From: an uncultured Pelagibacteraceae bacterium
GTDB lineage: Bacteria > Pseudomonadota > Alphaproteobacteria > Pelagibacterales > Pelagibacteraceae
DNA length: 64,000 nucleotides
Direction of reading: 5' to 3'
NCBI GenBank assembly: GCA_902569735.1
Contig: CACFVE010000003.1
Coordinates: forward strand, 1-64,000
Shown: positions 10,336 to 20,277 of the stretch, one piece after another
Position numbering within the stretch: the first letter of the stretch is position 1
Layout of the letters: every line of letters begins with the position of its first letter
Position numbers and translations under genes: made by a program
Notes under the pieces: generated by a model
Seen by the model: only the letters and a program-made list of their open reading frames with translations
Told to the model about the DNA's origin: nothing
Databases searched by the model: none

Positions 10336-10737
10336 TCAATCTTTTCTTATAAGCTTTGATAACTTATCTAAAATAGCATTAAGATAACTAATTTGGGACT
10401 TTTCCAAAAAGAATTCTGATGCTTTTACGTATTCACTAATAACTACATTCTTTGGTGTGTTGTGTTTAAAAATCAACTCAAAAACTGCAGAAAATAATAT
10501 GATTTTTAACAACTTATCTGTTTTCTCTAAATTAATATCTTTGTCTAAATGCTTAATAATGGTCTCTTCAATTAAGTCTTTTCTTTCTAAAGTCCCCTCA
10601 GTAACATCTTTGATAAATTTCTTATATTGGCTTTTAGAATAACTAATTTGTTCATCTGGATTCATTAAATGACCGTATATTTTTTGAATTACTCTAATTC
10701 TTGGGCTAGAGTCTAATTTATTATTTTGAGAAATCAT
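10336..10737 (-). CDS. nusB: transcription antitermination factor NusB
   Basis: RIRVIQKIYG...LLKIILFSAVFELIFKHNTPKNVVISEYVKASEFF; adjacent to ribH. Confidence 0.88.
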   Translation of the reverse strand: MISQNNKLDSSPRIRVIQKIYGHLMNPDEQISYSKSQYKKFIKDVTEGTLERKDLIEETIIKHLDKDINLEKTDKLLKIILFSAVFELIFKHNTPKNVVISEYVKASEFFLEKSQISYLNAILDKLSKLIRKD

Positions 10738-11198
10738 TTAATAGTTCTAATAATTGAATATAATTTAGCTTTTTTTTTTGACACTTTTTGATCAGAGTCA
10801 GGATTTAAAACATCTAAAATTGCTTCTACAGCCTCTTTTCCTTTATGTTCTCTTTTTTCTGCTTGATTAAAATCCAAACATGTTAAAATTGCATTACCAA
10901 TTGGTTTCTTATGTAATATTGATAATTCCATTATGCCATTTGTTATAGCTTGAGATATAAGATTAAAATTAGGAGTTTCACCTCTAATTATAATACCTAT
11001 AGCAATAGCAGCATCAAATTTTTTTATATTTCTAGCAATAGTTACAGGTATTTCAAAGGCCCCGTTACAGGATATCGTTTTAACATTCGTCTCAAAATTT
11101 ACTTTTCTTCTGTCTAATTCACTACAAGCAGATACATACAAGCCTTCAGGATTATTATATTTTGATCTAACAATTAAAATCTTGGGTTTTTTTTTCAT
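10734..11198 (-). CDS. ribH: 6,7-dimethyl-8-ribityllumazine synthase
   Basis: ILIVRSKYN...GAFEIPVTIARNIKKFDAAIAIGIIIRGETPNFNLISQAITNGIMELSILHKKPIGNAILTCLDFNQAEKR. Confidence 0.93.
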   Translation of the reverse strand: MKKKPKILIVRSKYNNPEGLYVSACSELDRRKVNFETNVKTISCNGAFEIPVTIARNIKKFDAAIAIGIIIRGETPNFNLISQAITNGIMELSILHKKPIGNAILTCLDFNQAEKREHKGKEAVEAILDVLNPDSDQKVSKKKAKLYSIIRTIK

Positions 11199-12256
11199 TT
11201 AATAATTTCTTGTTTTGTAATCTTTATACCATATCCTTTAAGTGCAATTATACGTTTTTTAGTTCTAGAAACTAATATCATATTTCTTATTCTTAATTCT
11301 TTAATTATTTGAGCTCCAATACCATAATATCTAAGTATTTTGTTATTTTCTGACGATGCAGGATTGAGATTGGTTCCTTTAATAAGAATTAAAGCAAAAT
11401 TGTTGTATTTATTTAAGTGTTTTAAAGAATTTTTATAAATATCTTTATTAAAGTTAATAAAACTATTCAAAACATTAGTAGATATAACTCTAACTCTTGA
11501 GGCTTTGTTTTTATTAAATTTACCTTTAGTTATTGCATAATGTTCTGAGCCATCTAATTTATTTCTAAAAGTTTTTAAATCAAAACTACCATATTTTTTA
11601 ATTTTTATCTTTTTGTTTAAAATACATTTAATAAGCTTTTCATTTCTTAGTCTATGAGAAATCAAATCTTCAATTTTTGCTATTTTTAGTCTATGTTTTT
11701 TTGCAAAAATAATTAAATCTTTATAACGGGCCATAGTGCCATCCTCGTTCATAACTTCACAAATTACTGCACTCGGATTTAATTTTGCTAATTTTGAGAT
11801 GTCGACTGATGCCTCAGTGTGCCCTGCTCTTTCAAGAACTCCTCCATCTTTAGCAACTAAGGGAAAGACATGTCCGGGAGAAACAATGCTATTTCTGTTT
11901 GAACTCGGTTTGATCGCAACTTTAATTGTTTTTGCTCTATCATGTGCAGAGATACCTGTAGTTACACCTTTTTTAGACTCTATCGAAATTGTAAAAGCAG
12001 TTTGAGTTCTAGATTTATTAATTGATGACATTAAAGGTAAATTTAATCTTTTAACTTTTTTTGAAGTTAGAGCTAAACAGATCAAACCCCTTCCATGTTT
12101 AGCCATAAAATTAATATTTTTTGAATTACATTTTGAGCCAGGAATAACCAAATCGCCTTCATTTTCACGATCACCGTCATCTACAAGAATAAACATTTTA
12201 CCTTTTTTTGCGTCACGCAAGATTTCATTTATTTGTGAAAATGCTTTTTTTTTCAT
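11195..12256 (-). CDS. ribB: 3,4-dihydroxy-2-butanone-4-phosphate synthase with degenerate GTP cyclohydrolase II-like C-terminal domain (RibBA/RibBX type)
   Basis: Intact RibB N-half (LVDDGDRENEGDLVIPG, HGRGLICLALT, GISAHDRAKTI, RAGHTEASVDI). C-half is RibA-like (LRYYGIGAQIIKEL) but lacks the zinc-binding Cys motif. Confidence 0.92.
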   Translation of the reverse strand: MKKKAFSQINEILRDAKKGKMFILVDDGDRENEGDLVIPGSKCNSKNINFMAKHGRGLICLALTSKKVKRLNLPLMSSINKSRTQTAFTISIESKKGVTTGISAHDRAKTIKVAIKPSSNRNSIVSPGHVFPLVAKDGGVLERAGHTEASVDISKLAKLNPSAVICEVMNEDGTMARYKDLIIFAKKHRLKIAKIEDLISHRLRNEKLIKCILNKKIKIKKYGSFDLKTFRNKLDGSEHYAITKGKFNKNKASRVRVISTNVLNSFINFNKDIYKNSLKHLNKYNNFALILIKGTNLNPASSENNKILRYYGIGAQIIKELRIRNMILVSRTKKRIIALKGYGIKITKQEIIK

Positions 12257-12855
12257 TAATTTGATAATTTTATTATATATTTAGCAAAAATATCTAATTC
12301 TACATTTACTATATCTTTGCTGCTTAAATTCTTTAAGTTAGTAAGTTTTAAAGTGTGAGGTATTACATTAATTTCAAAAAAACCCTTAGCAACTTTAGAA
12401 ATAGTTAATGAAACTCCATTAATAGAAATAGAAGCTTTTTCAATTAAATATTTATTTAACCTTTTATTATCTAATTCTAATTTTATTATCCAAGTCTTAT
12501 CAACTATAGTTATTTTCTTGATTTTAGCTGTTGAGTCAACATGTCCTTGAACATAATGACCAGAAATTTTTTGGCCATTTAGTAAAGATTTCTCAATATT
12601 GATATGTTTACCTATTATAGCATATTTAAAATTTGATCTTCTAATAGTTTCTTTCGATAAGTAAAATAAGAAAGATTTTTTTTTAATTCTTATTAAAGTT
12701 AAACAAACTCCATCACAACATACAGACTCACCTATATCAGATTTTTTAAATTTTATATCTGATTCAATTTCAATTACAAGACTACCAGATATATATCTTG
12801 GGCTTCTTCTAATACTTTTAACTATTCCTTTATTATAAATTACACCATTAAACAT
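12256..12855 (-). CDS. ribE: riboflavin synthase alpha subunit
   Basis: [15 protein letters not shown]...IGESVCCDGVCLTLI...GHYVQGHVDSTAKI...ISINGVSLTI..FEINVIPHTLKLTNL. Confidence 0.93.
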   Translation of the reverse strand: MFNGVIYNKGIVKSIRRSPRYISGSLVIEIESDIKFKKSDIGESVCCDGVCLTLIRIKKKSFLFYLSKETIRRSNFKYAIIGKHINIEKSLLNGQKISGHYVQGHVDSTAKIKKITIVDKTWIIKLELDNKRLNKYLIEKASISINGVSLTISKVAKGFFEINVIPHTLKLTNLKNLSSKDIVNVELDIFAKYIIKLSN

Positions 12856-13925
12856 TATTTAATTTTGATTTTGTAAAGTTTATCTCCATTCAAGTTTACA
12901 TTAATTTTGTTTTTTAAATTAAGTCTTTTAAGAAAAACATTTGAGGTATTATTTGTACCTCGTCTTCCTAATTTAGTAGATGATTGAAACATATATAAAT
13001 TAAAAATTAATCTATCTTTTAATAATTTTCTTAAAAAAATTAAACCACTTTCTACTAAAATTCTATTATAACCATATTTCCTTAAAATTTTAAATAGATT
13101 TATAAAATCTTTTTTATTTTTTAAGGAATTAATTAAAATAATTTTTACACCTCGTCTTTTAAGATGAGAAGTCATCTTGTTATTATTTGTTGATGTAACA
13201 ACAGTAATACTTCGTTCATTATTCATTTTGAATAAATCAAGATTAGTTTTAATTTTAAGTTTCATGTCAATTATTATTAAATCTGGCTTGCTAGTATTAA
13301 AGCCATTTAATCGGCAATTAAGCAATGAATTATCTTTAATGATCGATTTTGAAGTAGATACAATAGCATCATACTCTGATCTAACTAAATGACTTCGGTT
13401 TCGAGAAAAAGAATTAGTTATCCATTTTGCCTTTTTATCAATTGTAAAATAATCTTTTGATATTGCGATTTTTGCATCAACAAATGGAACCTCACTTTTC
13501 TTAGTTAGAAAATAACTTTGATAAAAATTCCTGAAATTGTTGTTAAATTTTCTGTAAACTTTAATCTTTTTGTTTGCTAATTTTCTTTTAATTTTTTTAG
13601 CTGTTCTTATATCTTTGTCATAAAATGAAAAAAAAACTCGTCTAATTCCTTTTTTTGAAATAATATCAGCGCAAGGAGGAGTCAAACCGTAATGAGTGCA
13701 CGGTTCCATAGTTACGTATAAATCTGAATTTTTAAAATTTTTTTTATATTTCAAAGCATTAAATTCAGCATGAGGTCTTCCATTAACTGATGTATATCCT
13801 GTTGAAATAACTGAGTTATTTTTTACTACCACACATCCCACTGAAGGATTTAAACCAGTTTTACCTAGATTAATTTTAGCTAAATTAAAGGCTAATTTTA
13901 AGAAATTCTTATGATTTGTTTTCAT
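12855..13925 (-). CDS. ribD: bifunctional deaminase/reductase RibD
   Basis: [48 protein letters not shown], reductase domain. Confidence 0.95.
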   Translation of the reverse strand: MKTNHKNFLKLAFNLAKINLGKTGLNPSVGCVVVKNNSVISTGYTSVNGRPHAEFNALKYKKNFKNSDLYVTMEPCTHYGLTPPCADIISKKGIRRVFFSFYDKDIRTAKKIKRKLANKKIKVYRKFNNNFRNFYQSYFLTKKSEVPFVDAKIAISKDYFTIDKKAKWITNSFSRNRSHLVRSEYDAIVSTSKSIIKDNSLLNCRLNGFNTSKPDLIIIDMKLKIKTNLDLFKMNNERSITVVTSTNNNKMTSHLKRRGVKIILINSLKNKKDFINLFKILRKYGYNRILVESGLIFLRKLLKDRLIFNLYMFQSSTKLGRRGTNNTSNVFLKRLNLKNKINVNLNGDKLYKIKIK

Positions 13926-14370
13926 CTAAATTGCCAACAAACTGTTCAAAATCTTTTGCTTCTTTAAAGTTTTTGTAAACTGAAGCAAAACGAACATAGG
14001 CAACTTTATCTAAGCTAGACAAACCTTCCATAATAAATTTTCCAATAGTAGAAGTTGGAATTTCACTTTCTCCTAAGCCTTCTAAGTTTCTAACTATTTT
14101 AGAAATAAATTTTTCAATTGTTTCGGAGTCTATTGGCCTTTTTCTAGTTGCAATTCTTATTGATTTTGAAATTTTATCTCTATCAAAAGGTTCTTTTTTA
14201 CCTTTATCTTTAATTACTGTAAGTTCTTGAAATTGAACTCTTTCAAAAGTTGTAAATCTCTCTTTTCTTTCACAACCACATAGTCTTCTTCTTCTAATAG
14301 CTGTACCGTCTTCTGTTGGTCTAGAGTCTACTACTGAAGTATCTTTTTCTCTGCAAAATGGACAAAGCAT
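13909..14370 (-). CDS. nrdR: transcriptional repressor NrdR
   Basis: [46 protein letters not shown]...[23 protein letters not shown] plus ATP-cone. Confidence 0.95.
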   Translation of the reverse strand: MLCPFCREKDTSVVDSRPTEDGTAIRRRRLCGCERKERFTTFERVQFQELTVIKDKGKKEPFDRDKISKSIRIATRKRPIDSETIEKFISKIVRNLEGLGESEIPTSTIGKFIMEGLSSLDKVAYVRFASVYKNFKEAKDFEQFVGNLDENKS

Positions 14371-14386
14371 AGTTATTTATTTGTAT

Positions 14387-15688
14387 TCAATCACTATATA
14401 TAGGGAAAGAAGTGCAAAGATCAATCACCTCTTTTTGTACTTCTTTTTCTATTTTTGAGTTATTTGCAGGATTTTTACTTAAACCATTCAGAACTTTTGA
14501 AATTAAATCAGCTATTAATCTAAATTCGTTAGGACCAAATCCTCTTGTAGTACATGCTGGTGTTCCAAGTCTAATTCCTGAAGTTATCATCGGACTTTGT
14601 GTATCAAAAGGGATTCCATTTTTGTTGCAAGTTATATTCGCACGAACTAGAGAAGCTTCAGCATCTTTACCAGTAATACTAAAATCTCTTAAATCCACTA
14701 GCATTAAATGTGTATCTGTACCTCCAGAAAATATTTTAAAACCATTTTTAACTAATGTGTCAGATAAAATTTTTGCGTTGTTAATTACATTTTTTGAATA
14801 ATTTTTAAATTCATCAGATAAAGCTTCTTTAAAACAAACAGCTTTAGCAGCAATTACATGCATTAGAGGTCCACCTTGAAGACCTGGAAAAATTGCACTA
14901 TTAAACTTTTTAATTAAGTCTTCATTATTAGTAAGTATAATCCCTCCTCTTGGTCCTCTTAATACTTTATGTGTAGTGGATGTTACAACATCTGCGTATT
15001 TTATTGGATTAGGATAAACACCGCCAGCTACAAGACCAGAAAAATGGGCCATGTCTACCAACAAATAAGCTTTTACTTTGTCGCAAATTTCTCTAAACTT
15101 TTTAAAATCAATAACTCTTGAATATGCGCTTCCTCCAGCAATAATTAACTTAGGTTTATTTTCTAGCGCCAATTTTTCAATATTTGCATAATCAATTAAT
15201 CCAGTTTTTTTATCAACATCGTAATGAATAGCATTAAACCATTTTCCTGATTGAGCAGGTTTAGCACCATGTGTAAGGTGGCCTCCTGAATTTAAACTCA
15301 TACCTAAAATTGTATCACCGGGTTTAATTAAAGCTAAGTATACGGCTCCGTTAGCTTGTGCTCCTGAATGTGGTTGAACATTAGCAAAATTACAATTAAA
15401 TAATTTTTTTGCACGTTCTATTGCTAGTGATTCTGAAAGATCTACATGTTCACAACCTCCATAATATCTTTTTCCAGGATAACCTTCAGCATATTTATTT
15501 GTTAGTACAGATCCTTGTGCATCTAGTACAGCTTTCGAAACAATATTTTCTGAAGCGATTAATTCAATATGATTTTGTTGCCTGGTAAATTCATTTTTTA
15601 CAGACTCATAAAGTTCTTTATCTGAGTCTTTTAAACTAGATTTAAAAAAACTATTTATAAACTTGTTAACTTTTATTACTGTAGACAT
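14387..15688 (-). CDS. glyA: serine hydroxymethyltransferase
   Basis: [60 protein letters not shown]. Confidence 0.98.
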   Translation of the reverse strand: MSTVIKVNKFINSFFKSSLKDSDKELYESVKNEFTRQQNHIELIASENIVSKAVLDAQGSVLTNKYAEGYPGKRYYGGCEHVDLSESLAIERAKKLFNCNFANVQPHSGAQANGAVYLALIKPGDTILGMSLNSGGHLTHGAKPAQSGKWFNAIHYDVDKKTGLIDYANIEKLALENKPKLIIAGGSAYSRVIDFKKFREICDKVKAYLLVDMAHFSGLVAGGVYPNPIKYADVVTSTTHKVLRGPRGGIILTNNEDLIKKFNSAIFPGLQGGPLMHVIAAKAVCFKEALSDEFKNYSKNVINNAKILSDTLVKNGFKIFSGGTDTHLMLVDLRDFSITGKDAEASLVRANITCNKNGIPFDTQSPMITSGIRLGTPACTTRGFGPNEFRLIADLISKVLNGLSKNPANNSKIEKEVQKEVIDLCTSFPIYSD

Positions 15689-15698
15689 TTTATAATCT

Positions 15699-16136
15699 TT
15701 AAATTTTTCTAACTCTTCTTAGGTGTCTTCCACCTTCAAATTTAGTTTCTAGAAAAGTATATACTAATTTTAAGGCAACACTTTTCTTAGTTAATCTTGA
15801 ACCAATAGCTATAATATTAGCATTATTATGTTGTCTAGACAATCTTGTTGATTTTAAATTGTAGCATACTGCAGCACGAATTTTTTTGTTTTTATTGGCA
15901 CTTATAGCCATACCAGTTCCAGAACCACAAACTAATATACCTACTTGGCTTTTTTTCATTTTTACTCTGTTAGATACTTTTTTTGCGTAATCTGGATAAT
16001 CTACTGAATTGTCATTCATTGGACCAAGATCAATTATTGAAATATTTCTATTGATTAAAAAATCTTTGATATTTTCTTTTAGTCTGAAACCAGCGTGATC
16101 AGATGCAATACAAACTGTTTTAAATAAAGATTTCAA
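15699..16136 (-). CDS. rpiB: ribose-5-phosphate isomerase B
   Basis: [13 protein letters not shown]...[11 protein letters not shown]...[28 protein letters not shown]...[16 protein letters not shown]. Confidence 0.95.
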   Translation of the reverse strand: MKSLFKTVCIASDHAGFRLKENIKDFLINRNISIIDLGPMNDNSVDYPDYAKKVSNRVKMKKSQVGILVCGSGTGMAISANKNKKIRAAVCYNLKSTRLSRQHNNANIIAIGSRLTKKSVALKLVYTFLETKFEGGRHLRRVRKI

Positions 16137-16138
16137 AA

Positions 16139-16735
16139 CTACTTAAATGGATTTTCTAGAACACAAGCTACTAAATGAACTCTAGATTGTTCACCACCAT
16201 TAAAAAAATTATGATATTTAGTATTATTAGTTATTGTTACATGCCCATCTGCGGGTAAATGTTTTGCAACATTTTCTATAACCATAGAACAACCTAGATT
16301 AGTTATAATAGGAATATGTAGTCTCGGCTCAGGATCCTTATGCCAACTTAAAGTCGATCTTGGTTCTTTTAATAAAAGCCTTACCCTTCCTAGCTTAAAT
16401 TTTTTACTTAAAGTTTTATAAACTTCATCAAAATACGTGTTTTTAAATTCTGGCAAAAGTTCAGTGTATTTAGACTCGTCTATTGGGATATCTCTTTTAA
16501 CCTCTTTTCCGCTTTCATCTGCTATAGTCCAATACACTCCTCTTACGTTGTGACCTTTAGTTGAGTCTTTATCATTTGGAATTTGATTCAAAGAAATAGC
16601 ACCAAAATTAGAAACGCCTTTTGGTGAAGAAAAACCTTTTTTCTTCAAAAGAGTATCTAAATCTCTTCTTAATTTTTTAATATCAAATTTTAAATTTGGA
16701 ACTTGATAGAAATCTGAATAATTTAACTGGGTCAT
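16139..16735 (-). CDS. aspartyl/asparaginyl beta-hydroxylase-like (2-oxoglutarate/Fe(II) fold) protein
   Basis: STLSWHKDPEPRLHIPIITN (HxD), distal H/R in TKYHNFFNGGEQSRVHLVACV: pattern of the Asp/Asn beta-hydroxylase cupin-like family. Confidence 0.65.
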   Translation of the reverse strand: MTQLNYSDFYQVPNLKFDIKKLRRDLDTLLKKKGFSSPKGVSNFGAISLNQIPNDKDSTKGHNVRGVYWTIADESGKEVKRDIPIDESKYTELLPEFKNTYFDEVYKTLSKKFKLGRVRLLLKEPRSTLSWHKDPEPRLHIPIITNLGCSMVIENVAKHLPADGHVTITNNTKYHNFFNGGEQSRVHLVACVLENPFK

Positions 16736-16823
16736 GTATCCTTTTTAGATTACTATATTGTTTAATTATAATATAATATTTGTCGCATCAAACAAAATTT
16801 AATAAACTTATATACTTATATAC

Positions 16824-17822
16824 ATGAAGATAGTAGGCAAATTTCCGAGCACAAGATTGCGAAGAGTTCGCAATACAGCTTGGATAAGAAGACTCGTATC
16901 GGAAAATAATTTAAGCATTAATGATTTAATATTACCAATTTTTGTTAGGGATGGTAAAAACAAAGTGGAGTCTATTAAGTCCATGCCTGGTGTCTACAGG
17001 TACTCTGTAGACAAGCTAAATCTTATAATGAGCAAAGCTAAAAAACACAAAATCCCAATGGTGGCTTTATTTCCTTATACTCCAAAAAATAAAAAAAACA
17101 AAAATGGTTCAGAAGCTCTAAATGAAAATAATTTAATCTGTAGATCTATAAGATTTATTAAAAAGAAGTTTACTGGTATTGGAGTAATGTGCGATGTTGC
17201 TTTAGACCCATATACTTCTCATGGTCATGACGGAGTTATAATTAATAAAAAAATCGATAATGATGAGACAATTAAAATTCTGGTTAAACAAGCATTGTTA
17301 CAAGCAAAGATGGGTTGTGATGTCATTGCGCCTTCAGACATGATGGATGGTAGAATTGGTATAATCAGAAAATCTTTAGATAAAAATGGTTTTCAAAATG
17401 TAAGTGTACTATCTTATGCAGTAAAATATGCTTCGAGTTTTTATGGACCATTTAGAGATGCGGTCGGTTCAAAAGCTAATTTAAAATCAGACAAAAAAAC
17501 TTATCAAATGAATTTTAAAAATTCGAATGAGGCTTACAGAGAAGTTGGATTAGATATTAAAGAAGGTGCTGATATGGTTATGGTAAAACCAGGCTTACCA
17601 TATTTAGACATTATCAAAAATATCAAAGATAATTTTAAGATCCCTGTATTTGCTTATCAAGTATCTGGTGAGTATAGTTTAATAAAGATTGGTATTAAAA
17701 ATAAACTAATAAATGAAGAGTCAATATTAGAGAGTCTTATGGCTTTTAAAAGAGCAGGAGCTTCTGCTATAGTAACATATTTTGCTCTAGATATAGCAAA
17801 AAAGCTAAATAATTCTAACTAA
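16824..17822 (+). CDS. hemB: delta-aminolevulinic acid dehydratase (porphobilinogen synthase)
   Basis: STRLRRVRNTAWIRRLV, GVMCDVALDPYTSHGHDGVI, VIAPSDMMDGRIGIIRK, MVKPGLPYLDII, AYQVSGEYSLI. Confidence 0.97.
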   Translation: MKIVGKFPSTRLRRVRNTAWIRRLVSENNLSINDLILPIFVRDGKNKVESIKSMPGVYRYSVDKLNLIMSKAKKHKIPMVALFPYTPKNKKNKNGSEALNENNLICRSIRFIKKKFTGIGVMCDVALDPYTSHGHDGVIINKKIDNDETIKILVKQALLQAKMGCDVIAPSDMMDGRIGIIRKSLDKNGFQNVSVLSYAVKYASSFYGPFRDAVGSKANLKSDKKTYQMNFKNSNEAYREVGLDIKEGADMVMVKPGLPYLDIIKNIKDNFKIPVFAYQVSGEYSLIKIGIKNKLINEESILESLMAFKRAGASAIVTYFALDIAKKLNNSN

Positions 17823-18495
17823 AATAATTTTCTAATAAAATTCTAGATTTAGGAAACACTAAATTATTTGGAATAAAGAATTTATTCAATAAAACACTTC
17901 TAGTAAAAATTAAGGATTTTTTGATCAAAAGTTTTTTAATTTCACTTGGTATAGTTTCTTTTATTAAAAATATAGGTACTTCGTAATAATATTCATCTAT
18001 CTTAATTTTTTTTAAGTTATTGATATCATCATTAGGTTCACTAAATATAGATAAATTCGTATCATACCCCAGTTCTTTGATGAGATTAATTTCAAAAAAA
18101 ATATAAAGAATAATCCAATTATCTAAGTTAATTGTGTTTATTAATTTTTCAAATGTTTTATATAAATTTTTGTACGGTTGAGACTCTGGTAGAAGAGAAT
18201 TTAATAATGAACATAAAGAAATTAAAGCAGATGTTCTTTCTTTATCATTAAAATAGATTGGGGTAATAGCTTTAATTAATTCAGTTTTAAAATAGCCAAT
18301 TTTATTTTCATTTTTAGAATTATTAAAAATAAATAACTTATTAGAAATTTGTAAATAATTTCTAATTTTTCTAGAGTTTCCCCCATAAACAATTCCACCA
18401 ACCTTTCCCCTATTTGGTGTAAAAACATTTATGATATTAGCATTTTCTCTAAACTTTCTTTTTGATAGAAGAAAACATTCGTCTTCCCAGTTCAT
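17815..18495 (-). CDS. recO: DNA repair protein RecO
   Basis: MNWEDECFLLSKRKFRENANIINVFTPNRGKVGGIVYGGNSRK, RecO N-terminal OB-fold pattern; downstream of rnc. Confidence 0.88.
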   Translation of the reverse strand: MNWEDECFLLSKRKFRENANIINVFTPNRGKVGGIVYGGNSRKIRNYLQISNKLFIFNNSKNENKIGYFKTELIKAITPIYFNDKERTSALISLCSLLNSLLPESQPYKNLYKTFEKLINTINLDNWIILYIFFEINLIKELGYDTNLSIFSEPNDDINNLKKIKIDEYYYEVPIFLIKETIPSEIKKLLIKKSLIFTRSVLLNKFFIPNNLVFPKSRILLENYFS

Positions 18496-19160
18496 ACAAC
18501 CTCGAGGAATTTTAATAGTTTAAGTGCAGCATTTTGTTGAGCGCTTTTTTTTGAATTACCGGTTCCTGTAGCTTTTTTAGTATTTGGTATTTCTACATCT
18601 GTTTTAAATAATGGTTTATGTTGAGGTCCTGTTTTTTTATAAAATGTATATTTAGGTAATATTTTAAATCTTTTTAAGCTATATTCCTGTAATTGAGTTT
18701 TTGAATCAATCAATGGCATGGTTGAATTATTTAATTGTGTTTTCCAGAAATTTAAAACAAATTTTTCTGCAGATTTAAAACCAGTATCTAGATAAATTGC
18801 TCCAATCAAAGCCTCTAAGCAGTCGCTTGTAATCTTTTCTTCAGACCTATCTAGAAGTTTTTGTGAAGATCCTAATATAATAAATTTTCTGATATTGATT
18901 TTTTTTGCAATATAAGAACAAGTTTTTCTATTAACTAGATTTGAAAGTTTTTTATCAATTATACCTTCTTTTTCTTCTGGATAAGTCTCAATTAATTTTT
19001 TTGATATTATTAAACCTAATACTCGATCACCTAAAAATTCTAATTTTTCATTATTATTTTCATTATCAAAACTTTTATGTATCATGGATTGATGAAGTAA
19101 ATCAGAATTTTTAAAATTATACTTTATAATTATTTCTAATTCCTTAATTGAGTTATTCAT
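18492..19160 (-). CDS. rnc: ribonuclease III
   Basis: NEKLEFLGDRVLGLIISKKL, SDCLEALIGAIYLDTGF, TQLQEYSLKR..LPKYTF dsRBD. Confidence 0.96.
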   Translation of the reverse strand: MNNSIKELEIIIKYNFKNSDLLHQSMIHKSFDNENNNEKLEFLGDRVLGLIISKKLIETYPEEKEGIIDKKLSNLVNRKTCSYIAKKINIRKFIILGSSQKLLDRSEEKITSDCLEALIGAIYLDTGFKSAEKFVLNFWKTQLNNSTMPLIDSKTQLQEYSLKRFKILPKYTFYKKTGPQHKPLFKTDVEIPNTKKATGTGNSKKSAQQNAALKLLKFLEVV

Positions 19161-19897
19161 TTTATTCTTTTAAATAATCTATCTATTCTAAATGAATTAT
19201 TTAAATTCCAAAATTTTAAAAGGCTTCCTTTATTAGTATCATTAGAAAAAAAAATTATACGTGCCTTTCCAACTAAGTTAACAAAATTTACATAGCCAAT
19301 ATTGTTAAATCTACTGTCTCTAGAACAATCTCTATTGTCTCCTAATAAAAAAAAATGATTTTCAGGTACTTTAAATTTTTTAGTATTTTGAGTTGTGCCT
19401 ATTTTATTATAAATAGCTATATGTTTAGTTCCGTTAGGTAGAGTTTCTTCATATTTATCAACTTCAAATAAAACTTTACCACATCTTGCTAGATCATTTG
19501 TTTCAATTTTTTTTCGTATAATCTTTTGATTATTTATAAAAATATCTCCTTCTATAAATTGTATTTCATCACCTGGAAGTCCAATTAATCTCTTTATAAA
19601 ATCTGTTCTATTATCTTCAGGAGTTTTAAAGACTACAGAATCTCCTTGTTTAGGTTCTTTATAATTAATCCGTTCTTTAAATATATTTGGACTGAATGGA
19701 AAAGAATGTCTGCTAAAACCATAGGTATATTTAGAAACAAAAATTCTATCCCCTACTAGTAATGTGGGCTCCATTGAAGAAGAAGGAATATAAAAAGGTT
19801 GAAAAAACAACGATCTAATAAAAACAGCTATTATTAAAGCGCCTATTATTGTTTTAATGTTTTCCAATATAGAGGTAATTATGTTTTTTTTATTCAT
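19157..19897 (-). CDS. lepB: signal peptidase I
   Basis: FIPSSSMEPTLLVGDRIFVSKYTYG, FIKRLIGLPGDEI, FFLLGDNRDCSRDSRF. Confidence 0.96.
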   Translation of the reverse strand: MNKKNIITSILENIKTIIGALIIAVFIRSLFFQPFYIPSSSMEPTLLVGDRIFVSKYTYGFSRHSFPFSPNIFKERINYKEPKQGDSVVFKTPEDNRTDFIKRLIGLPGDEIQFIEGDIFINNQKIIRKKIETNDLARCGKVLFEVDKYEETLPNGTKHIAIYNKIGTTQNTKKFKVPENHFFLLGDNRDCSRDSRFNNIGYVNFVNLVGKARIIFFSNDTNKGSLLKFWNLNNSFRIDRLFKRIK

Positions 19898-20277
19898 ACA
19901 GAAATCACAACAGTTGCTACTGCAAATGGTTTATCATCAGATAGGGATAAGAAAATATTAAATTTTTTTTTTTTTAGAATTTTGTTAACTACTTTCTTAG
20001 TATTACCTAATAATTTAATACTGGGTTTTCCTGATTTAATATTATGCACAATAATTTCATTAAAATTTATACCCTTTGAAATTCCAGTGCCTATTGCCTT
20101 TGAGAAAGCTTCTTTTGCTGCAAATCTTTTTGCATAACAATTTGCTTTATTAAATTGATTATTGCACTTTTTAACCTCATTTTTGTTAAATAATCTATTT
20201 ATTAAATTTTTATTATTTAAAGATTTTTTTATTCTATTGATGTTTGCTATGTCTGTACCTATTCCGTAAATTTTCAT
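19894..20277 (-). CDS. acpS: holo-[acyl-carrier-protein] synthase
   Basis: IYGIGTDIANINRI, RLFNKNEVKKC, AKRFAAKEAFSKAIGTGISKGINFNEI, LSLSDDKPFAVATVVI. Confidence 0.94.
   Translation of the reverse strand: MKIYGIGTDIANINRIKKSLNNKNLINRLFNKNEVKKCNNQFNKANCYAKRFAAKEAFSKAIGTGISKGINFNEIIVHNIKSGKPSIKLLGNTKKVVNKILKKKKFNIFLSLSDDKPFAVATVVISV

Noticed and set aside
10457-14801. + strand ORFs 10457, 11736, 13177, 14412
   Set aside because: Antisense to nusB, ribB, ribD and glyA, all with strong family motifs.
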